Shown here in pieces: positions 33,163 to 41,047 of a DNA stretch of 64,000 nucleotides. The notes beneath the pieces are model-generated. The model did no database searches, was not told the DNA's origin, and worked only from the letters and a program-made list of their open reading frames with translations. This stretch comes from Aureivirga marina (GTDB lineage: Bacteria; Bacteroidota; Bacteroidia; Flavobacteriales; Flavobacteriaceae). The stretch covers positions 371,786 to 435,785 of the forward strand of contig NZ_JADPIB010000002.1 in NCBI RefSeq assembly GCF_015767265.1, read 5' to 3'. The number at the start of each line of letters is the position of its first letter. The first letter of the stretch is position 1. The position numbers and the translations under genes were made by a program.

Positions 33163-33681
33163 ATGAACTTAAAACATTTTAAGAGCAAAAGTATTCAAAA
33201 ATATTATCAAAAAGAAATACTTTCACAAAGCAATAACATCCAGTTTAGTGCCTCTAAAGTGAAAAAAATTGGATTTATTGTTGAAGACGACCAACAAAAA
33301 GATCAAATTGTTAAACTATTAAAAAAAGAATTAGGCTTAAATGAAACACAAATACACTTTTTAATTTATACAGAATACGTTAAAGGAGAGGAAGTTGATA
33401 GATATTATTTCAGTGAGAATGACTTTGGTTGGAATGCTGCTTTAAAATCAAATTATGTAGAAGATTTTATAAAAAAAGATTTTGATTTATTAATAAACTT
33501 TAGTGATATAGATAACTTATATATCAATCTTGTTGTATTACTGTCAAAAGCGAAATTTAAAGTTGGAAAACCAGGCATAGATGATGCTCTTTATCAGTTA
33601 ATGATAGCTTGTGATATGACGCAAATTCCTACCTTTGTAAAAGAATTAAAAAAATACTTACATATTTTAAATAAGTTATAA
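33163..33681 (+). CDS. DUF6913-like protein of unknown function
   Basis: A 172-residue cytoplasmic protein. It begins with a basic helix (MNLKHFKSKSIQKYYQKEI). A Rossmann-like core includes KKIGFIVEDDQQKDQIVKLL, FLIYTEYVKGEE, FDLLINFSD and AKFKVGKPG. I know similar short proteins beside dapA in flavobacteria, recently grouped as DUF6913; function is unknown. The stop codon directly abuts the dapA start, so the two are co-translated. Confidence 0.7.
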   Translation: MNLKHFKSKSIQKYYQKEILSQSNNIQFSASKVKKIGFIVEDDQQKDQIVKLLKKELGLNETQIHFLIYTEYVKGEEVDRYYFSENDFGWNAALKSNYVEDFIKKDFDLLINFSDIDNLYINLVVLLSKAKFKVGKPGIDDALYQLMIACDMTQIPTFVKELKKYLHILNKL

Positions 33682-34557
33682 ATGAATAAGTTTATAGGAA
33701 CTGGTGTAGCTTTGGTAACACCATTTAAAGAAGATAAATCTGTTGATTTTGACGCATTAGAAAGATTGGTAAATTACCAAATTGATAATGGAATAAATTA
33801 TTTAGTTGTATTAGGTACAACAGGAGAGCCAGCAACTTTAACGAAAGAAGAAAAAGAAGCTGTTAAGCAAAAAATTATTGAGGTAAACAACGGAAAATTA
33901 CCTTTAGTTTTAGGAATTGGAGGAAACAACACAATGGCAGTTGTAGAAGAAATCAAAAACACAGATCTTTCTGCTTTTGATGGAATTCTTTCTGTTTCTC
34001 CTTATTATAATAAACCAACTCAGGAAGGAATGTATCAACACTTTAAAGCTGTTGCAGAAGCAAGTCCAATTCCTGTGATTTTATATAACGTTCCTGGAAG
34101 AACTGCTAAAAACATGGAACCAGAAACAATTATTCGTCTTGCAAACGATTTCAATAATGTAGTTGCTGTAAAAGAAGCTGCTGGAGATATGGTTCAAGCT
34201 TTACGATTAATTCAAAATAAACCAGAAGATTTCTTAATTATTTCTGGAGATGACATGATTGCTTTACCAATGACTTTAGCTGGTGGAGCTGGTGTTATTT
34301 CTGTAATTGGAGAAGGATTACCAAAAGAATTCTCTCAAATGATTCAATTAGGATTGGAAGGTAAGACAAAAGAAGCATACGAACTTCATTATAAGGTAAT
34401 GGATAGTATCGATTATATTTTCGAAGAAGGAAATCCAGCTGGAATCAAATCTATGTTAAACGAATTAAACATTACATCAAAAGAAGTTCGTTTACCATTA
34501 GTTTCTGTTACGGATACTTTGGAGAAAAAAATTCAAGATTTTTTAAAAGAACTTTAA
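33682..34557 (+). CDS. dapA: 4-hydroxy-tetrahydrodipicolinate synthase
   Basis: A 291-residue class I aldolase: GTTGEPATL (45-53) for pyruvate binding, Tyr109 region [16 protein letters not shown], Tyr135 in ILYNVPGRT and the Schiff-base Lys164 in VAVKEAAGD. It condenses pyruvate with aspartate semialdehyde for lysine and diaminopimelate synthesis. It sits between the DUF6913-like gene (zero gap) and the ferritin gene (9-nt gap) in one transcript. Confidence 0.94.
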   Translation: MNKFIGTGVALVTPFKEDKSVDFDALERLVNYQIDNGINYLVVLGTTGEPATLTKEEKEAVKQKIIEVNNGKLPLVLGIGGNNTMAVVEEIKNTDLSAFDGILSVSPYYNKPTQEGMYQHFKAVAEASPIPVILYNVPGRTAKNMEPETIIRLANDFNNVVAVKEAAGDMVQALRLIQNKPEDFLIISGDDMIALPMTLAGGAGVISVIGEGLPKEFSQMIQLGLEGKTKEAYELHYKVMDSIDYIFEEGNPAGIKSMLNELNITSKEVRLPLVSVTDTLEKKIQDFLKEL

Positions 34558-34566
34558 TTACAAATT

Positions 34567-35076
34567 ATGTTATCAACAAAAGTAATAGACGCACTTAATC
34601 AGCAAATTCGTTATGAAGCTGAATCTTCTCAAATTTATTTAGCGATGGCTTCATGGGCTGAATTTCAAGGTTTAGAAGGAGTTGCAACATTTATGTATGC
34701 ACAATCGGATGAGGAAAGAATGCATATGCTGAAATTAATCAAATATGTAAATGAAAGAGGAGGACATGCAATTGTTTCTGAGTTAAATGCTCCACCTGTA
34801 GAATTTGGTTCTTTCAAAGATATGTTTGAGCAATTATTAAAACATGAATTGTTTGTTTCACAATCAATCAATGAGCTTGTTCACATTACTTTGGAAGAAA
34901 GAGATTATGCAACACACAATTTCTTACAATGGTATGTTGCAGAACAAATTGAAGAAGAAGCAACAGCAAGAACAATTCTTGATAAAATCAACTTAATTGG
35001 TGATGATAAAGGAGGTTTATACTTATTTGATAATGATGTAAAACTTTTAACTTCGGTGAAACCACCTCAAGTATAA
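34567..35076 (+). CDS. Ferritin (FtnA-like)
   Basis: A 169-residue four-helix ferritin. The ferroxidase residues are visible: Glu in YEAESSQIYLAM, the SDEERMHMLKL Glu/His pair and Glu residues in AEQIEEEATAR. There is no heme-binding Met typical of bacterioferritin. It stores iron in a 24-mer in the cytoplasm. It is 9 nt downstream of dapA and is followed by a strong terminator. Confidence 0.92.
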   Translation: MLSTKVIDALNQQIRYEAESSQIYLAMASWAEFQGLEGVATFMYAQSDEERMHMLKLIKYVNERGGHAIVSELNAPPVEFGSFKDMFEQLLKHELFVSQSINELVHITLEERDYATHNFLQWYVAEQIEEEATARTILDKINLIGDDKGGLYLFDNDVKLLTSVKPPQV

Positions 35077-35082
35077 AAATAA

Positions 35083-35108
35083 AAAAGGCTGCAAATTTGC
35101 AGCCTTTC
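35083..35108. terminator. Bidirectional terminator between ferritin and era genes
   Basis: AAAGGCTGCAAATTTGCAGCCTTT (35084-35107) is a perfect palindrome of 12 bp per arm with A/T runs. It serves the converging ferritin and era transcripts. Confidence 0.88.
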
Positions 35109-35129
35109 TCTTATCTTTTATTTTGTTCT

Positions 35130-36011
35130 CTATTCTTGATATCCAAATCTTCTTAATTGCTTTTTATCACTTCTCCAGTTTTTATTGATTTTTACATATA
35201 AATCTAAAAATACTTTTTTATCAAAAAACAATTCTAAATCTTTTCGAGCTTCTGAACCAACTTTCTTTAAAGCTGAACCTTTATGCCCGATAATAATTCC
35301 TTTTTGTGAATCTCTTTCTACCATAATTACCGAACGAATTTTAATAATATCATCCGATTCTGTAAATTCCTCCGTTTCTACTTCAACAGCATAAGGAATT
35401 TCTTTTTTATAATTTAAAAGTATCTTTTCACGAATTTTCTCATTTACGAAAAATCTTTCAGGCTTATCCGTTAACTGATCTTTTGGAAAATAAGGTGGAC
35501 TTGAAGGTAATAATGAAACAATTCTCTCAAAAACAGGTTCTACATTAAAATTCTCTAAAGCAGAAATAACATACACTTCTGCATTTGGAACTTTTTCTTT
35601 CCAATATTCTATTTTCTTCTCAACTTCTTCTTGATTCGAATTGTCAATTTTATTAATTAATAATAGAACAGGTATTTTTGACCTTTTGATTTTATTAAAA
35701 AAGGCTTCATCTTTTAATTCAGACTCTCCTATTTCTACCATATAAACCAAAATATCAGCATCTTCAAAAGCTGATTTTACAAAATCCATCATCGATTCTT
35801 GTAATTCATATGCTGGTTTAATAATTCCAGGAGTATCAGAAAAAATAATTTGAAAATCATCCCCATTTACAAGTCCAAGGATTCGATGACGTGTTGTTTG
35901 TGCTTTTGATGTAATAATCGACAATTTTTCACCAACAAACGCATTCATCAATGTTGATTTTCCTACATTTGGATTTCCTATAATATTTACAAAACCTGCT
36001 CTGTGCTTCAT
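35130..36011 (-). CDS. era: GTPase Era
   Basis: A 293-residue GTPase with G1 GNPNVGKST, G3 DTPGI, G4 NKID and a C-terminal KH domain (IIGHKGSALKKVGSEARKDL). Era binds the 3' end of 16S rRNA and assists 30S subunit assembly. The start MKHRAGFVNIIGNPNVGKS is the standard one for the family. It is transcribed toward the ferritin gene. Confidence 0.95.
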   Translation of the reverse strand: MKHRAGFVNIIGNPNVGKSTLMNAFVGEKLSIITSKAQTTRHRILGLVNGDDFQIIFSDTPGIIKPAYELQESMMDFVKSAFEDADILVYMVEIGESELKDEAFFNKIKRSKIPVLLLINKIDNSNQEEVEKKIEYWKEKVPNAEVYVISALENFNVEPVFERIVSLLPSSPPYFPKDQLTDKPERFFVNEKIREKILLNYKKEIPYAVEVETEEFTESDDIIKIRSVIMVERDSQKGIIIGHKGSALKKVGSEARKDLELFFDKKVFLDLYVKINKNWRSDKKQLRRFGYQE

Positions 36012-36039
36012 TTAGAGTATCTTTTTATTTAATTCTTGG

Positions 36040-36047
36040 CAAAGGTA
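36040..36047 (-). promoter_or_regulatory. -7 element of the era promoter
   Basis: On the minus strand TACCTTTG, a full match to TAnnTTTG, about 30 nt upstream of the era start. No clear TTG at the expected -33 distance. Confidence 0.45.
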
Positions 36048-36143
36048 CGTCTTTTTATTCTATAAATTTTAAATACAAAAAATATTTAAACAACACATTA
36101 TCTTATAGTTAAAAAATATTTATGAAATTTTTATTTTTTTCTC

Positions 36144-36180
36144 TTGCCAATTAAGGAAATAGTTCTATATTTGCATCACA
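36144..36180 (+). promoter_or_regulatory. Promoter of the initiator tRNA gene
   Basis: TTG (36144-36146), 19 nt, TATATTTG (36166-36173), followed by CATC as in the tRNA-Val promoter. The expected start is about 36180, four nt before the tRNA. Confidence 0.8.
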
Positions 36181-36183
36181 AAT

Positions 36184-36256
36184 CGCGGGATAGAGCAGTA
36201 GGCAGCTCGTCGGGCTCATAACCCGAAGGTCACAGGTTCGAGTCCTGTTCCCGCTA
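36184..36256 (+). tRNA. Initiator tRNA-Met (anticodon CAT)
   Basis: A 73-nt cloverleaf. It has the initiator hallmarks: no Watson-Crick pair at 1:72 (C1 opposite T72) and three consecutive G-C pairs in the anticodon stem (TCGGG/CCCGA) around loop CTCATAA. T arm CAGGTTCGAGTCCTG. CCA is not encoded. Confidence 0.93.
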
Positions 36257-36261
36257 CAAAA

Positions 36262-36294
36262 CAAAAGGCTTTACAAATTGTAAAGCCTTTTTTC
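36262..36294 (+). terminator. Terminator of the initiator tRNA
   Basis: A 14-bp inverted repeat (36263-36276 with 36278-36291) containing AAGGCTTTACAA, followed by a T run, directly after the tRNA. Confidence 0.88.
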
Positions 36295-36351
36295 TTTTAT
36301 AAAAATTAATATTCCCCACTGAATATAATTGCATCCAATTTTTGAATTTAT

Positions 36352-36822
36352 TTATTCTGACAAAGATCTTAGGAAAATTGCTTCTCGAATTACTTGCCAT
36401 CTTCCATCTTCAAATTTTAATTCAATATTACATAGGAGCTTCATTTCTTCTCCATTCATTCCACTATGCCTTCTTGTTAAAACACAAACAGCAGAATCAC
36501 CAATAATATTGAAATCATGCCAGTCAGCCCAAGTATTTAATTGTGTTTTTCCTTCTTTAGCTTGTTTTGCAAAATGATCTTTAAACTCTTGTTTATTATA
36601 TGTTGTTACTTTTCCATCTGGCATCACTAAAGTTGTGTGAAAATCTTTATGATAAATCATCTCTAAAGCTTCTACATCAAAATTTGTCGCACGATCAATT
36701 AAATGTTCCATCGCTTCACGAATTGCTTGTTTTGTATGCATTTTATCTTGTGCATTGCTTGTTTTTGTCATAATAAATAAAGTTAAAAATGTTAAACATA
36801 TTTGCTTAAATGTTTTCATCAA
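36352..36822 (-). CDS. Exported SnoaL/NTF2-like protein (DUF4440 type)
   Basis: A 156-residue protein with a signal peptide (MMKTFKQICLTFLTLFIMTKTSNAQ) and one NTF2-like domain: KQAIREAMEHLIDRATNFDVEALEMIYH at the start and RRHSGMNGEEMKLLCNIELKFEDGRWQVI at the end. The cone-shaped fold binds small ligands or catalyses simple reactions; no catalytic residues can be named. It lies downstream of an AraC regulator gene, with a repeat-like palindromic element between them (36870-36962). Confidence 0.75.
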   Translation of the reverse strand: MMKTFKQICLTFLTLFIMTKTSNAQDKMHTKQAIREAMEHLIDRATNFDVEALEMIYHKDFHTTLVMPDGKVTTYNKQEFKDHFAKQAKEGKTQLNTWADWHDFNIIGDSAVCVLTRRHSGMNGEEMKLLCNIELKFEDGRWQVIREAIFLRSLSE

Positions 36823-36869
36823 TGTTTTTTAAATGTTTAAAATTTAATTGACCTATTTTTTTAATCTTA

Positions 36870-36962
36870 AAAATCAAAAAATTTGAAAACAATAGACGAG
36901 AAACTGTCTGAGCGATAACGAGTTTTTTGAGTCTTTTTCAAATTTTTATAGATTTTTGATTT
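36870..36962. repeat. Long imperfect inverted repeat, possible REP-like element
   Basis: Left arm 36870-36889 (AAAATCAAAAAATTTGAAAA) pairs with the right arm 36934-36962, which carries a short insertion (ATAGA). The 44-nt loop contains ACTGTCTGAGCGATAACGAGTT, a GC-richer core that resembles short repeats I have seen scattered in Bacteroidota intergenic regions. No gene overlaps it. Confidence 0.5.
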
Positions 36963-37050
36963 AAAAAATACAAGTCTTGATTTTTTTGGTTCGTTTTTTT
37001 ATCAAGGAAAAAATAAACAATCTAAAAACCTGAAAATCAATATTATATTT

Positions 37051-37923
37051 TCAAGAAATGCCATTTTGATAATCCAATCGATATTCAACAGGTGTTTGCC
37101 CTGTTTTTTGTTTAAAAAATCTAGAAAGATGGTTTGCTTCTGAAAAATTTAATTCATGTGCGATTTCAGAAATCGTTTTTGTAGTATGAATCAATTTCAT
37201 TTTAAGTTCAAAAATCAATCTTGATTTGATAAATTCTGTTGTCGTAACATTAAATTGTTCTTTTACTGCTTTATTTAATGTAATTCGACTAATTTTCATC
37301 ATCGAAGTATAATCTTCTATTCGTTGATTTTTAAAAATATTTTTCTCGACTAATTTTCGAAACTGATATGCTGTATTATCTAAAGAAATTGCATCTTTTA
37401 TATGATTTGCTTCTGAATAATGACGATTTAAAGCAATTAAAATATAATATAAAAGAGAGCGAATTAAATGAACACTATCATTTTTAGGAAACACTAATTC
37501 CTTTTTGATTTCTTTTAATTTCAATAAAGTATCATCTAAATATTCAGGAGAAACTGAAAGAGCTAAAGGATATTCTGTTTGATAAAAATAAAGTAACCGA
37601 AAAATAAAATACTGATCCGAAAAGAAGTCATTTAAAAACTCATCTTGAAAGACTAAAAATTGTCCTTCAAACTTTCCAGGATCATCTAAATGCCAAGAAT
37701 GGCGCTGGTTTTTAGAAATAAAAACAATCGTATTTGGACGAAGATGAATAATCTTATCATTTAGTTTTAAAAATCCATTTGCTTTCTTTATAAAGTAAAT
37801 CTGGAAATAATCTGCAATTTGTGTTTCTGATTCAAACTCAAAAGCACAACCCGACTGAAAATCTATGACATTTAGTAAAAAACTTACTCCGCAAACTGTT
37901 TTGTCAAACTTTACATACTTCAT
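37051..37923 (-). CDS. AraC-family transcriptional regulator
   Basis: A 290-residue regulator with an N-terminal cupin domain (LRPNTIVFISKNQRHSWHLDD) and a C-terminal double HTH: IEDYTSMMKISRITLNKAVK and ISEIAHELNFSEANHLSRFFK, ending TGQTPVEYRLDY. It belongs to the group seen next to flavobacterial metal-dependent hydrolases. It lies 64 nt downstream of the lipoprotein hydrolase gene at 37988, probably co-transcribed. A direct-repeat pair upstream of that gene (38869-38899) is a candidate operator. Confidence 0.9.
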   Translation of the reverse strand: MKYVKFDKTVCGVSFLLNVIDFQSGCAFEFESETQIADYFQIYFIKKANGFLKLNDKIIHLRPNTIVFISKNQRHSWHLDDPGKFEGQFLVFQDEFLNDFFSDQYFIFRLLYFYQTEYPLALSVSPEYLDDTLLKLKEIKKELVFPKNDSVHLIRSLLYYILIALNRHYSEANHIKDAISLDNTAYQFRKLVEKNIFKNQRIEDYTSMMKISRITLNKAVKEQFNVTTTEFIKSRLIFELKMKLIHTTKTISEIAHELNFSEANHLSRFFKQKTGQTPVEYRLDYQNGIS

Positions 37924-37987
37924 TTCAAAACTTTATTAAAATTACACTTATTAAAATCTAAGTCCAAATACCTGAATTCCAAAAAAA

Positions 37988-38824
37988 TTATAAAACAATT
38001 GTTTCTCCGTCTTGAGGAATTATAATTTCTACATTTTCTTCTTGCGCTTTTTCTTTTAAAGAAGCACGAGTAGTTTTACAATGATCTAAAGCTTCCATAT
38101 GTACAGAAACAATTTTTGCATTTGGAGCAAATTTCGCAAGAGCAACAGTATTTTCTTCATCCATCAAAATAGTTTCTCCCATAAATTGAGCTCCACCTGA
38201 ATTTGTAATAATAATATCTGGATTAAATTTTTTAATATTTTTCTTTATTTCTTCATCCCATAAACAATCTCCAACAATATAAATTGTCGGATAGTTTTCA
38301 GCTTGTAATACAAAACCAGAAACTTCACCTAAAACTTCAAACAATGAATCAGAACTATGTTTTCCTCCAGTTCTATGAATTGTTATTCCATGATAATTTG
38401 AAGAATCTTCTACGTAATTTACATTTGTAAAAGGTGTTTGCTCTTCAAATGTTTGTTTATCAATAGGCTGAGCAAATAAAGGAATCGTTGGTGAAAGCGC
38501 ATTTTTGGCTCCTTCATCTAAATGATCTACATGTGTATGTGTAACCAAAACTGCTTCCACTCCAGTAACAATTTCTTCAACAGATAATTTTAAATCAATT
38601 GTTGGATTTAAATTTTCATTTGGAACCACAAAAGACATAAAACTCTCTTTTGACGAAAGTGATGGATCAACCAAAAGCGTTTTTTCGTTATAATTGATTT
38701 TTAATGTTGCATTTCGAATCAATTGTATGTCTACTTTTTTCATATTATTTGATTCATCAGACTGTGAACAAGATACTGTAGCAATCAGTATTGTCAGTAA
38801 TAAAATTATTCTTTTCATTCTCAT
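37988..38824 (-). CDS. MBL-fold (UlaG-like) hydrolase lipoprotein
   Basis: A 278-residue lipoprotein: signal MRMKRIILLLTILIATVSC, lipid Cys19, then SQSDES; the Met at codon 3 is an alternative start. The metallo-beta-lactamase domain has LRIN-like NATLKINYNEKTLLVDPS, VLVTHTHVDHLDEG (metal site), TGGKHSSDS, VGDCLWDEEI and SVHMEALDHC. It resembles the UlaG/RomA group of metal-dependent hydrolases, most of which are cytoplasmic. Substrate unknown. It is upstream of the AraC gene that probably regulates it. Confidence 0.82.
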   Translation of the reverse strand: MRMKRIILLLTILIATVSCSQSDESNNMKKVDIQLIRNATLKINYNEKTLLVDPSLSSKESFMSFVVPNENLNPTIDLKLSVEEIVTGVEAVLVTHTHVDHLDEGAKNALSPTIPLFAQPIDKQTFEEQTPFTNVNYVEDSSNYHGITIHRTGGKHSSDSLFEVLGEVSGFVLQAENYPTIYIVGDCLWDEEIKKNIKKFNPDIIITNSGGAQFMGETILMDEENTVALAKFAPNAKIVSVHMEALDHCKTTRASLKEKAQEENVEIIIPQDGETIVL

Positions 38825-38868
38825 TATATTTGATAGAACAAAATTAATTTCAACCCAACATTTACTTC

Positions 38869-38899
38869 ATACCAAATTAAAATAAAGATATACCATTTT
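38869..38899 (-). promoter_or_regulatory. Candidate AraC operator upstream of the lipoprotein hydrolase gene
   Basis: Direct repeats ATACCAAATT (38869) and ATACCATTTT (38890), 8 of 10 bases identical and exactly 21 bp apart, about 45 nt upstream of the start at 38824. Geometry fits an AraC-family dimer; the half-site differs from that at 24057/24952. Confidence 0.45.
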
Positions 38900-38929
38900 G
38901 ATAAATTCGCTTTTAAAAATATTAGAAAA

Positions 38930-38966
38930 CAAAAAAGCATCAATAATTATATTGATGCTTTTTTTA
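38930..38966 (-). terminator. Terminator after the TonB-like gene
   Basis: Stem AAAAGCATCAATA/TATTGATGCTTTT with a short loop and A/T runs on both sides (38934-38964), 20 nt after the stop of the minus-strand gene at 38985. Confidence 0.85.
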
Positions 38967-38984
38967 TTCTTTTGATCGATTAAT

Positions 38985-39797
38985 TTATCTAAAATGATAA
39001 ATAATTTTTCCAATTTGTTTTTTTCGACCTTGACTATCTTCATTAAATTTTGTTGCTAATGCGGCTTGTCTTGCAGGTTCAATTAAACATTTACTTGAAT
39101 TATCACTTCCTTCTGCTAAGAAATCTGCTTTTATCACATTTCCAGAAGAATCAACAATAATTCGAATAACAACTGTTCCTGTTTCACTACACTCTGGCTT
39201 TTTCTTTGGAGTTTTTAATGCTTTTCTTCCTGAAAGTAAATAATTTCCTCCCGAACCATTTGCTCCTCCTTTATAACCACCATTACTAACATCTCCGTTT
39301 TCTTTCCCTTTATTTCCAGGTTTATCATCATCTCCATCACCCTCTGAAGTTGTTCCATCCGATTTTTCACCATTAAAAAGATTATCTAAAAGATTTGTTG
39401 TCTTTTCGTCTGGTTTTTTCTTCACTTCTTCTTTTGGTTTCTCTGTATCTTTTTCAGGTACATTTTTTTCTGGAGTCGTATTTTTTACTGGATTTTTACT
39501 TTTAGTAACTGTAGGAACATCTTCTGCTTTTTCATCAGTGATTACATCTTCTTCTTGTGTTTTAGAAGCAGTTGGTTTTGTTGGTGTTTTCACTGTTTTT
39601 TTTGGAGCAGTTTTTACAGTTTCATTTGTAAATTTCTTTCCACTTCCGACATCTGAAGTTCCGTAATTAAGTGCAACTCCATATTCTTCTGGTGGATCTT
39701 GATACTTCATTCCAGCGAAAAAAATCACAATTAACAGCAACGACATAATTATCGTTGTTATAACTGCAGATTTTTTTTCATGTTTAGTTTCTAACAT
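38985..39797 (-). CDS. TonB-like energy transducer
   Basis: A 270-residue protein with one N-terminal membrane helix (about 10-29), a long Lys/Pro/Thr/Glu-rich periplasmic linker (KTVKTPTKPTASK and following), a Gly-rich stretch, and a C-terminal TonB_C-like domain (ETGTVVIRIIVDSSGNVIKA ... QAALATKFN ... KIIYHFR). It is the third gene of the exbB-exbD-tonB set, 26 nt after exbD. It should couple the proton motive force to outer-membrane TonB-dependent transporters. Confidence 0.83.
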   Translation of the reverse strand: MLETKHEKKSAVITTIIMSLLLIVIFFAGMKYQDPPEEYGVALNYGTSDVGSGKKFTNETVKTAPKKTVKTPTKPTASKTQEEDVITDEKAEDVPTVTKSKNPVKNTTPEKNVPEKDTEKPKEEVKKKPDEKTTNLLDNLFNGEKSDGTTSEGDGDDDKPGNKGKENGDVSNGGYKGGANGSGGNYLLSGRKALKTPKKKPECSETGTVVIRIIVDSSGNVIKADFLAEGSDNSSKCLIEPARQAALATKFNEDSQGRKKQIGKIIYHFR

Positions 39798-39823
39798 AGT
39801 CTTTATTTTTTAAGCAAAAGAAA

Positions 39824-40216
39824 TTACCTTCCTTTTACTGCCAAAATCATTTTAAGCTTATTCTTATTAGCAATATCAATAACTTTCATTACATCTTCAT
39901 AAGGAGCATCTTTTTCTCCTCGAATGATAACTGTTTGTTTTAAATCTCCACCTAAAGATTCTATTAAATCTTTTTCTAAATTTTTAAAACTTACTTTGTC
40001 TTTATTGATATAAAACTTCTGTCCTTTTTTGATAGTTACAGCTACAGATTTTTTGTTTTCTGTCTTTCCTCCTGCCTTTGGTAAAAGAACATCAATTGCA
40101 TTTACAGTAACTAAAGTTGAAGTTAACATAAAAAATATTAAAAGTAAGAATACAATATCCGTCATTGACGACATATTAAATTCTGGACTTACTTTATTTC
40201 TACCACGTATATTCAT
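39824..40216 (-). CDS. exbD: Biopolymer transporter ExbD
   Basis: A 130-residue protein with one N-terminal transmembrane helix preceded by SPEFNMSSMTDIVFLLLIFFML, in which the Asp of MTDIVF is the proton-conducting residue of ExbD/TolR. The C-terminal periplasmic domain has VIRGEKDAPYEDVMKVIDIA. It forms the inner-membrane motor with the exbB product encoded 9 nt upstream. Confidence 0.9.
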   Translation of the reverse strand: MNIRGRNKVSPEFNMSSMTDIVFLLLIFFMLTSTLVTVNAIDVLLPKAGGKTENKKSVAVTIKKGQKFYINKDKVSFKNLEKDLIESLGGDLKQTVIIRGEKDAPYEDVMKVIDIANKNKLKMILAVKGR

Positions 40217-40225
40217 AGTTTAATT

Positions 40226-40918
40226 TTAAAGTGGTTCATTTAATAAATCTAAAAACTCAACAGCTTTAGCTTCCATTTCATAAATAACTTTGTTTGTTTT
40301 ATTTACTAAATGGTTGTAAGTAATATAAGCAACAATACCAACGATAAGTCCTGCAACTGTTGTAGTCATTGCTGTATATAATCCATCAGAAAGCATTTTA
40401 ATGTCAATTTGTCCTCCTGAATTTGCAATTTCGTGAATTGCTACAATCATTCCGATTACAGTTCCTAAGAATCCAATCATTGGAGCAGCTCCAGCAATAG
40501 TTGCAAGAATACTAACGTTTCTTTCTAATTTATAAATTTCTAATTTTCCTGCATTTTCAATTGCTGTATTAATATCTTCCAAAGGTTTTCCAATTCTAGA
40601 AATTCCTTTTTCAATCAATCTCGCAACAGGTGTATTTACTTGAGAACACATCATTTTTGCAGCATCTAACTTACCTTCAGATACATTTTCTTTGATAGAA
40701 TTCATAAAATTTCTATTTGGTTTTGAAGCGGCTTTAATCGCAAAAAACCTTTCAAAATAAATATATAATCCTACTGCAAGTAAAATAGTTAGAAGTAAAA
40801 TAATTAATTGTCCTCCTACTCCTCCGTCCATAATTAATTGAACAATTGAAAGGGTCTTTTCTTGTGGAATTGCTTCCTCTAAAACTTCTGCATCTTGCTG
40901 TACAAAATCTGTAATCAT
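40226..40918 (-). CDS. exbB: MotA/TolQ/ExbB proton channel protein
   Basis: A 230-residue membrane protein with three hydrophobic helices. The conserved core is LATIAGAAPMIGFLGTVIGM and GLYTAMTTTVAGLIVGIVAYITYN, diagnostic for ExbB/TolQ. It is the first gene of exbB-exbD-tonB. A good promoter lies just upstream (TTG-N19-TAAATTCG). Confidence 0.91.
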   Translation of the reverse strand: MITDFVQQDAEVLEEAIPQEKTLSIVQLIMDGGVGGQLIILLLTILLAVGLYIYFERFFAIKAASKPNRNFMNSIKENVSEGKLDAAKMMCSQVNTPVARLIEKGISRIGKPLEDINTAIENAGKLEIYKLERNVSILATIAGAAPMIGFLGTVIGMIVAIHEIANSGGQIDIKMLSDGLYTAMTTTVAGLIVGIVAYITYNHLVNKTNKVIYEMEAKAVEFLDLLNEPL

Positions 40919-40948
40919 AGTTTTTTATGTTAGTGTATTTAGAAAGAA

Positions 40949-40978
40949 CGAATTTACAATTTGAAAATTGTTTTACAA
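40949..40978 (-). promoter_or_regulatory. Promoter of exbB-exbD-tonB
   Basis: On the minus strand TTG (40976-40978), exactly 19 nt, then TAAATTCG (40949-40956; 7 of 8 matches to TAnnTTTG). About 30 nt upstream of the exbB start. Confidence 0.6.
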
Positions 40979-40991
40979 ATTATTTAAAAAA

Positions 40992-41018
40992 AAATCCCAC
41001 TAGTGTGGGATTTTTTAT
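40992..41018 (-). terminator. Terminator after nhaD
   Basis: Stem ATCCCAC/GTGGGAT (40994-41000 with 41005-41011) flanked by A and T runs, about 30 nt after the nhaD stop. Confidence 0.82.
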
Positions 41019-41047
41019 TCTATTTTATTTTTATGTCTTAAAAATCA

